Part shown: positions 59,284-64,000 of the stretch, piece by piece | How positions within the stretch are numbered: position 1 is the stretch's first letter | Layout: every line of letters starts with the position of its first letter | NCBI GenBank assembly: GCA_023382935.1 | Contig: JAHDXL010000006.1 | Span: 124,001-188,000, forward strand | DNA: 64,000 nt | Direction of reading: 5' to 3' | DNA from: Phycisphaerales bacterium | Lineage (GTDB): Bacteria; Planctomycetota; Phycisphaerae; Phycisphaerales; UBA1924 | Made by a program: the position numbers and the translations under genes | Notes under the pieces: model-generated | Seen by the model: only the letters and a program-made list of their open reading frames with translations | What the model was told of the DNA's origin: nothing | Database searches by the model: none

Positions 59284-61160
59284 CATCGCGGCGATGGATC
59301 ACATGGGGCATTTTTGTGATCTGTGCCCTGCTGGTGTTCGACGGGCTGGGCTTCGTCACTTGGCAGGTGCTGCGACTGGAGCGGCGCGAGGCACAGTCCA
59401 TCATCGAGAGCGCGCGACAGGAAAACGAGCGGCTTGCCCTGTGGCGCATGGATTTCTTCATGGCGCCGCTGCTGGCGCAAGAGTCGGCCCGGCCTTACTT
59501 TCACTACCTGCCCTTCTATCCGGCCGAGCGGGCGTATACGCGCATGTGGGAACAGGTGCAGCCGGGCGACGTGCTTGTCCCCTCGCCGCTGCTGACCGGC
59601 TCGCGGTCGACGAGCAACACGGGGCAGTTGATCCGCCTGTATTTCCAGATCGACGCGCAGGGGCGCTTCACCTCCCCGCAGGTGCCGACGGGCAACATGC
59701 TCGACCTGGCGGAGGGTCGCTTCGGGCTGGCCGGGCGCATCGAGCCGAATGAACGGCTGCTCGAGCAGGTGTACCGTCTGCATCTGGAGGTGGCGCGGGA
59801 GGAGCAGATGCGGTTGTCGGCCCCGAGCGGGCCGACCGCGCAGGCCGCGACCGATGGGTTGAACCTCCGGGCAGATCAGACGACCGGGACGCAGGCCGGA
59901 GCGGTGAGCGACGATGCCGAGTTCGCACGCCGTGCCAAGAGCATCGAGCAGGCCGCCACCTCGGAGATGCGCGATGCCGATCCGGTGCTGACCGATGCAG
60001 CGCCGGTGGCGACGTTGGCCATGCCCGAGAAGACTTCCCGTGCCCGCACCGTCGCGGACGGCTCCGAGGCCGACGCCTCCATCCGCGTGGGCAACTTCCG
60101 ACCGCACTGGCTGAGGCGAGGTGAGTCGCACAGTCCGGAGTTGATCTTCGTGCGCGAAGTATGGGCCGAGGGGCAGGTGGTGCGCCAGTGCATCTGGATC
60201 GACTGGCCCATGCTCCGCACGCTCCTGATCACCGGCGTGCTTGATCTTCTCCCTGAACCGAAACTGGTGCCCATCACGGGTCCGGAGGGCGTGTCGACCG
60301 GGCTGTCGCGCGTGATGGCCTCGCTGCCGGTCATGCTCGACCCCGGCCCGATGCCCGAGCCCGGGCCGCTGGGCCTGACCTGGGTGCGTGCCACGCTCGG
60401 GGCGACGTGGCTGGCGATCCTTGCGGCCGTCGCCGCCATCGGCTGGGTGCTCCGCGCCTCGCTGCGGCTGAGCGAGCGTCGCGGTCGCTTCGTTTCGGCA
60501 GTGACGCACGAACTGCGCACGCCGCTGACGACCTTCTGCCTCTACACCGAAATGCTCGAGGCGGGCATGGTCGACCCCGCTGCCCGGCAGTCGTACCTTT
60601 CAACCCTGCGCAGCGAGTCGAAGCGCCTGGCGGGCATCGTCGAGAACGTGTTGGCCTACGCGCGCCTTGGACGCGCCCGCCCCAAGACCGATGGCTCGCT
60701 TGCCGTGGGCACACTGATTGAACAGGTGCGCGACGCGCTCGAACGCCGGGTCGAACGGGCCGGCGGGGTGTTCCAATTTGACCTTCGGTCCGAGGCATTG
60801 AGGCTCAGCGTCCGCGGCGAGCCTGAGAGCATCGAGCGCATCCTGCTCAACCTGGTCGACAACGCCTGCAAGTATGGGCGCCGGGGCGACGAGCCTCCGG
60901 CGGTGGACTTGAGTGTGAGCGCCGAGCACCACCGGGTGGTCTTCCGGGTGTGCGATCAAGGTCCGGGAATCGCGCCCGACGAGCGCGGGAGGATCTTCGG
61001 AGCCTTCCAGCGGGGGGTGGTGCATGCCTCTCATGCCGAGTCGGGCCTGGGGCTGGGGCTGGCCCTGTCGCGCGGGCTGGCCGAGGAAATGGGCGGTGAA
61101 CTGAACTTGGAGCCCTCGGAACGGGGAGCCTGCTTTGCGCTGCGGTTGCGGGTGGGGTAG
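59280..61160 (+). CDS. membrane sensor histidine kinase with long periplasmic domain
   Basis: 626 residues. Two membrane segments (~5-27: WGIFVICALLVFDGLGFVTW; ~377-398: WLAILAAVAAIGWVLRASL) flank a ~345-residue periplasmic part. That part is unusually long and matches no sensor family I recognise. It contains an Ala/Thr-rich middle stretch (TAQAATDGLNLRADQTTGTQ). HisKA has SAVTHELRTPLTTF with His410. HATPase has NLVDNACKYG (N box), VCDQGPGIAPDERGRIFGAF (G1) and GLGLGLALSRGLAEEMGG (G2). Partner of the regulator at 58567. Confidence 0.92.
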   Translation: MTSRRWITWGIFVICALLVFDGLGFVTWQVLRLERREAQSIIESARQENERLALWRMDFFMAPLLAQESARPYFHYLPFYPAERAYTRMWEQVQPGDVLVPSPLLTGSRSTSNTGQLIRLYFQIDAQGRFTSPQVPTGNMLDLAEGRFGLAGRIEPNERLLEQVYRLHLEVAREEQMRLSAPSGPTAQAATDGLNLRADQTTGTQAGAVSDDAEFARRAKSIEQAATSEMRDADPVLTDAAPVATLAMPEKTSRARTVADGSEADASIRVGNFRPHWLRRGESHSPELIFVREVWAEGQVVRQCIWIDWPMLRTLLITGVLDLLPEPKLVPITGPEGVSTGLSRVMASLPVMLDPGPMPEPGPLGLTWVRATLGATWLAILAAVAAIGWVLRASLRLSERRGRFVSAVTHELRTPLTTFCLYTEMLEAGMVDPAARQSYLSTLRSESKRLAGIVENVLAYARLGRARPKTDGSLAVGTLIEQVRDALERRVERAGGVFQFDLRSEALRLSVRGEPESIERILLNLVDNACKYGRRGDEPPAVDLSVSAEHHRVVFRVCDQGPGIAPDERGRIFGAFQRGVVHASHAESGLGLGLALSRGLAEEMGGELNLEPSERGACFALRLRVG

Positions 61161-61225
61161 GATCTTCAGATGGGGGACTTGCGAAGGCGGGTCGGACGCG
61201 CCATAGAATCGTCCCACGACATGCC

Positions 61226-61299
<74 letters not shown>

Positions 61300-61324
61300 C
61301 TTTGGAAATGAGTTCCGCCCGCAG

Positions 61325-61354
61325 GACCGGCCGAGAGGCCGGTTCGCCACTTTT
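61325..61354 (+). terminator. probable terminator after tRNA-Ile
   Basis: ACCGGCC-GAGA-GGCCGGT, a 7-bp perfect stem with a tetraloop, then CGCCACTTTT. The U-tract starts a few bases late, which lowers confidence. Confidence 0.55.
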
Positions 61355-61376
61355 GTCGGGTCGAGCCACGCGGTGT

Positions 61377-61757
61377 CAGATCAACGTCGCGCCCGGCTGC
61401 AGTGGGGGCACCGGCACGTCCAGCGCCTGGGCGTGGCCCGGAATGGTTCGGCCTCGACGGCCGTCACCTTGCGATCAGCCGACAGCGTCGCGGCGCACGC
61501 CTCGATCACCCGACGTTGGTGGCTCGGCGCTACCTGCGCCAGTTCGTCGATGGCCCACGCAAGTTCGGGCAAGTCCCCGGCGTCGAATCGGTCAGGCCCA
61601 GTTCGGCGACCGGCTCGGCACCTTGGCGAAAGGCACGCCGTCGCGCTCCTTCGTCAGCCTGCGCCACCTGAGCCGGCGCGCTGAGCAGCGTGCGCACCTG
61701 CCTGGCAAGCCCCTTGAGCGCGTAAACCCGCGTCCGCGGCGGGGTCGCGCGCTGAAC
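61377..61757 (-). pseudogene. decayed C-terminal remnant of an M48-type peptidase gene
   Basis: Three stretches in different minus-strand frames join into one family-like tail. First VYALKGLARQVRTLLSAPAQ ... RRRAFRQGAEPVAELGL, then LPELAWAIDELAQVAPSHQR ... VIEACAATLSADRKVTAVEA, then HAQALDVPVPPLQPGATLI and a stop at 61377. The order resembles the C-terminal TerB-like tail of M48-family membrane peptidases (DELA, CA..ADG.., EAELLRA..LD.P.PPL). At least two frameshifts and the missing protease domain mean it is not functional. The family call is from memory and moderate. Confidence 0.5.
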
Positions 61758-61929
61758 CCATCATCAGCGGTGTCTCAATTCAACCTCCTTCGGACGCCCA
61801 CGCCGGAGACTGCCGCGCCCATGCCACACCAATCGCGCCGTTCCCGGCGTGATCCGCTCATGTGGCGGCGGCCTCATCGGGCTTGCCCGCCCGTTTCCTA
61901 GGTGGACAGACGAACCGGTTTTGTCCTGA

Positions 61930-63306
61930 TCAGCCCCTCGGCCAGGGGCCGCGGATGGCCACCGTGATGCCGTGATGCTGGAGATTGACGAACAGCGTTG
62001 AACCGTCCGGGCTGAAGGTGCACCCGGCCAACTCCGAGGCGTCGATGGCGCTGCGGGCGATCCTGTAGACCTGGCCCTGGGGAGTGACGCCGAGCACGAA
62101 TGAGTCGGGCGAGGATCCGTCCTCGCACAGCACCAGGTCACCCCACGGGGCCACCACGCAGTTGTCGGGCATGTCGAGCAATGACTTGTCGTCGGGCTCG
62201 ATGAAGAGCGTGAGCGTTCCGGGCGAGTCGCTCTCCCGTGCGTTGCCCTCGTGCGGGCTGGGCACATAGCGCCAGACCTGACCGCGCCGGGCGCGTCCGC
62301 CGTCGGTGCAGACGATGTAAATGCCGCGCTCGCTCCAGTCGATGCCCTCGCCTCGGGCGAAGATGGCCGCGCCCGCCTTGTGCGAGCGCACGCGCAGGTC
62401 GTCCTTCGGGGCTTCGACGTCTTCCAGGTCAAACCAGCGCACCGCCAGCGTTTCGTCGCGCACCACCGTGGCCGTTTCGTGGTTGCGCGTGTCCAAGCCG
62501 GGTCGATCGATGATCGCCAGCGCCTGCAGCCGCCCTCCCTCGCTCAGTCGCCCGGGTCTGTTCGGAATGAAGCGATACACGCACCCATCCCCCCGGTCTT
62601 CGGTCAGGTACACGATGCCCGTGCCCGGGTCGACGGCCACGGCTTCGTGGTTGAAGCGCCCCATCGCTTTGATCGGCTCGGCCTTGTGGAGCACCGGCTC
62701 GGCGGTGGCGGGCACTTCAAACACCCAGCCGTGCGGCTCGGCGTGCTTGTCGTCGGGCATCTGCACCGACTCCTCGCAGGTCAGCCACGAGCCCCAGGGG
62801 GTGCGCCCTCCGGCGCAGTTGCGCGCCGTGCCGCCCAGGCTCAGGAACTGGCGCACCAGTTTGTGCTCGCGAGTGTCCCAGACGAAGGTGCTCGTTCCCC
62901 CGTGCGATGGGGTGGCATCGTGTCCGCGGTCGAACAACTTGCTCCGGTCGATGCGATCGAGCCGCTCGTAGGCCGTCCCAAAGCCGGAAACGTGCCCACC
63001 GTCGTGTCGTGTCTCGCATTCGTGATTGCGCACCACGATGGTCAGCCCGTCGGGCCCCGGGAACGCGGCCATGCCGTCGGGCTTGCCCGGAACGAGCAGT
63101 CCGTCGCTCATCCGGTCGCCCACGCGCGAGACGATCGAGTATGCAAAGCCCTCGGGCAGGTCGAGGATGCCGCGAGGGTCGGACAGCAACGGAGGCATCG
63201 GCGACCACCGCGACGTCGAAGCGGCGCACGCCTGGCGCAAACTCAGGAACCCCAGCGACGCCAGCCCGGCGGCCTGCATGAACGAACGCCGATCGATCTG
63301 TTGCAT
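61930..63306 (-). CDS. PhoX/DUF839-like protein with Tat signal
   Basis: 458 residues. The N-terminus has a Tat-type motif (DRRSFMQAAGLASLGFLSL). The body is a beta-propeller-like repeat: IVVRNHECETRHDGGHVSGF, GGTARNCAGGRTPWGSWLTC followed by EES, GRFNHEAVAVDPGTGIVYLT and EDRGDGCVYRFIPN. The conserved Cys, Asn, His and Glu of PhoX-type phosphatases are recognisable. Likely a cofactor-bearing, folded-before-export periplasmic hydrolase; the substrate is unproven. ATG 63306 with GAGGGG upstream; GTG 63309 is possible. Divergent from rsgA. Confidence 0.82.
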   Translation of the reverse strand: MQQIDRRSFMQAAGLASLGFLSLRQACAASTSRWSPMPPLLSDPRGILDLPEGFAYSIVSRVGDRMSDGLLVPGKPDGMAAFPGPDGLTIVVRNHECETRHDGGHVSGFGTAYERLDRIDRSKLFDRGHDATPSHGGTSTFVWDTREHKLVRQFLSLGGTARNCAGGRTPWGSWLTCEESVQMPDDKHAEPHGWVFEVPATAEPVLHKAEPIKAMGRFNHEAVAVDPGTGIVYLTEDRGDGCVYRFIPNRPGRLSEGGRLQALAIIDRPGLDTRNHETATVVRDETLAVRWFDLEDVEAPKDDLRVRSHKAGAAIFARGEGIDWSERGIYIVCTDGGRARRGQVWRYVPSPHEGNARESDSPGTLTLFIEPDDKSLLDMPDNCVVAPWGDLVLCEDGSSPDSFVLGVTPQGQVYRIARSAIDASELAGCTFSPDGSTLFVNLQHHGITVAIRGPWPRG

Positions 63307-63395
63307 CACGCTTTCCCCTCGTTGGTTTGGGCAATACTACCGTTCACCGCTCCCCCGGTCGGATGAAGGATCTGCGAAGGTCGGCCCCCTCTCCC

Positions 63396-64000
63396 ATGAA
63401 TCCCCACCAGCGCCGACAACTCGAAGCCACCCTCGACGCGATGGGCAAGGTCGAGCGCAACCGTCTGTTCAAGGAGGCCGCCGAGCGACGGATCGAGGCT
63501 CAGAAACTGCGGCGGAAGTCCGAGCGGGAGGTCGACGTGCCGGCCGCACGCCGCCGACCCGACCCCCTGCGCGAGTGGGCGCTGAGGATTCTGGCCGAGC
63601 GGCAGCGGGAATCGCCAGCGTGCGACGGCACAGGCGAAGCGTGCGAGGGCTCGATCGGCGTGGTCGTGAGGGTGGGTCGACGACGTTGCACGATCGAGCA
63701 GGCAGGCCGTCTGTTTGAGTGCCTTCTCAGCCCCGATCAGGCGGGCGCCCAGCACGAAGACCTGGCCGTGGGCGACCACGTCCTCTTTGTTGCCGGGCAG
63801 GACGGAGAGCCGTCGCGCCTGTTGCGGGTGCTCCCGCGGCAGAGCGAACTGTCCAGGCCCGACCCCCGCCGCCCCGGGCGTCGGCGCGTGATTGTCGCCA
63901 ACGTCGACGTGGTGGTGATCGTGGTTTCCGTGGTTGCGCCGCCGCTGCACCCCAGGTTGATCGATCGCTATCTGGTGGCCGTGCAGCGAGGTGGGGCACG
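63396..64000 (+). CDS. rsgA: ribosome small-subunit-dependent GTPase A (3' end outside window)
   Basis: About 201 residues are seen, open at the right edge. A long basic N-terminal extension (~1-65, KEAAERRIEAQKLRRKSERE) precedes the OB-fold (SIGVVVRVGRRRCTIEQAGR, GDHVLFVAG). The start of the GTPase domain follows (RRVIVANVDVVVIVVSVVAP, LIDRYLVAVQRGG). RsgA helps late 30S assembly. The circularly permuted G-motifs would lie beyond the edge. ATG 63396 fits; the N-terminal extension is longer than in E. coli. Confidence 0.82.
   Translation, partial: MNPHQRRQLEATLDAMGKVERNRLFKEAAERRIEAQKLRRKSEREVDVPAARRRPDPLREWALRILAERQRESPACDGTGEACEGSIGVVVRVGRRRCTIEQAGRLFECLLSPDQAGAQHEDLAVGDHVLFVAGQDGEPSRLLRVLPRQSELSRPDPRRPGRRRVIVANVDVVVIVVSVVAPPLHPRLIDRYLVAVQRGGA

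Noticed and set aside
61302-61901. 199-codon plus-strand frame after tRNA-Ile
   Set aside because: It is low-complexity Arg/Pro/Ser and antisense to the peptidase remnant, with no ribosome site.

Overview
The window is GC-rich, densely coded bacterial DNA, most probably from a planctomycete of the class Phycisphaerae. That placement is inferred from three things. Four secreted proteins carry a C-terminal dockerin-like domain with paired FFDVQ motifs. The cell envelope is Gram-negative (BamA, OmpH/Skp, LpxC, LpxD). The mix of other genes also fits: futalosine hydrolase, PilM/N/O, HDOD kinases, VIT-VWA and GATase proteins. Many genes overlap as ATGA, or start at GTG/TTG. There is no phage, transposase, rRNA or CRISPR array. 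Two tRNA genes are present.

Layout. 1-2.6 kb: two secreted dockerin-tailed proteins, one a five-haem cytochrome c. 2.8-4.8 kb: transketolase (minus). 5.0-11.9 kb: an envelope run dnaN-bamA-ompH-lpxD-lpxC-PEGA lipoprotein. 11.9-17.9 kb (minus): a sugar O-acyltransferase and a type IV pilus/type II secretion inner-membrane set (pilM, pilN, pilO, a PilP-like protein, pilB). 18.1-20.7 kb: futalosine hydrolase and an orphan HlyD/RND adaptor. 20.7-29.5 kb: a surface-glycan island of five glycosyltransferases, two methyltransferases and a sulfotransferase. Two of its glycosyltransferases, of different folds, end in the same Rossmann-like module. 29.6-34.0 kb: PilZ, nadA, HU, an outer-membrane protein, arfB and tsaB. 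34.2-38.3 kb: a three-gene signalling operon (HTH-REC regulator, HDOD histidine kinase, degenerate REC-GAF protein).

38.3-43.1 kb: a 0.5 kb non-coding stretch with a perfect hairpin, a dockerin-tailed protein with its own promoter and terminator, and a four-gene run (PfkB kinase, methyltransferase, GATase, HhH-GPD glycosylase). 43.1-44.3 kb: a decayed formylglycine-generating-enzyme-like gene and tRNA-Gln. 44.8-50.2 kb: a colinear run of sugar ABC ATPase, ClpP/NfeD-like protein without the catalytic Ser, an unknown, a GT2 and a BshC-like protein, then a convergent PilZ. 50.3-58.5 kb: secreted M14 carboxypeptidase, gamma-glutamyltransferase lipoprotein, Fsr-like MFS exporter and VIT-VWA protein. 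58.6-61.2 kb: an OmpR-type two-component system. 61.2-64 kb: tRNA-Ile, an M48-peptidase remnant with frameshifts, a PhoX-like Tat protein and the 5' part of rsgA.

The window is mostly chromosomal housekeeping and envelope biogenesis, with one accessory glycan island. The least explained items are the shared glycosyltransferase module, the dockerin-like tails with no visible partner, the 44.8-49.9 kb run of unknowns and the HDOD-kinase operon. All functions are read from sequence motifs by eye; no database search was run.
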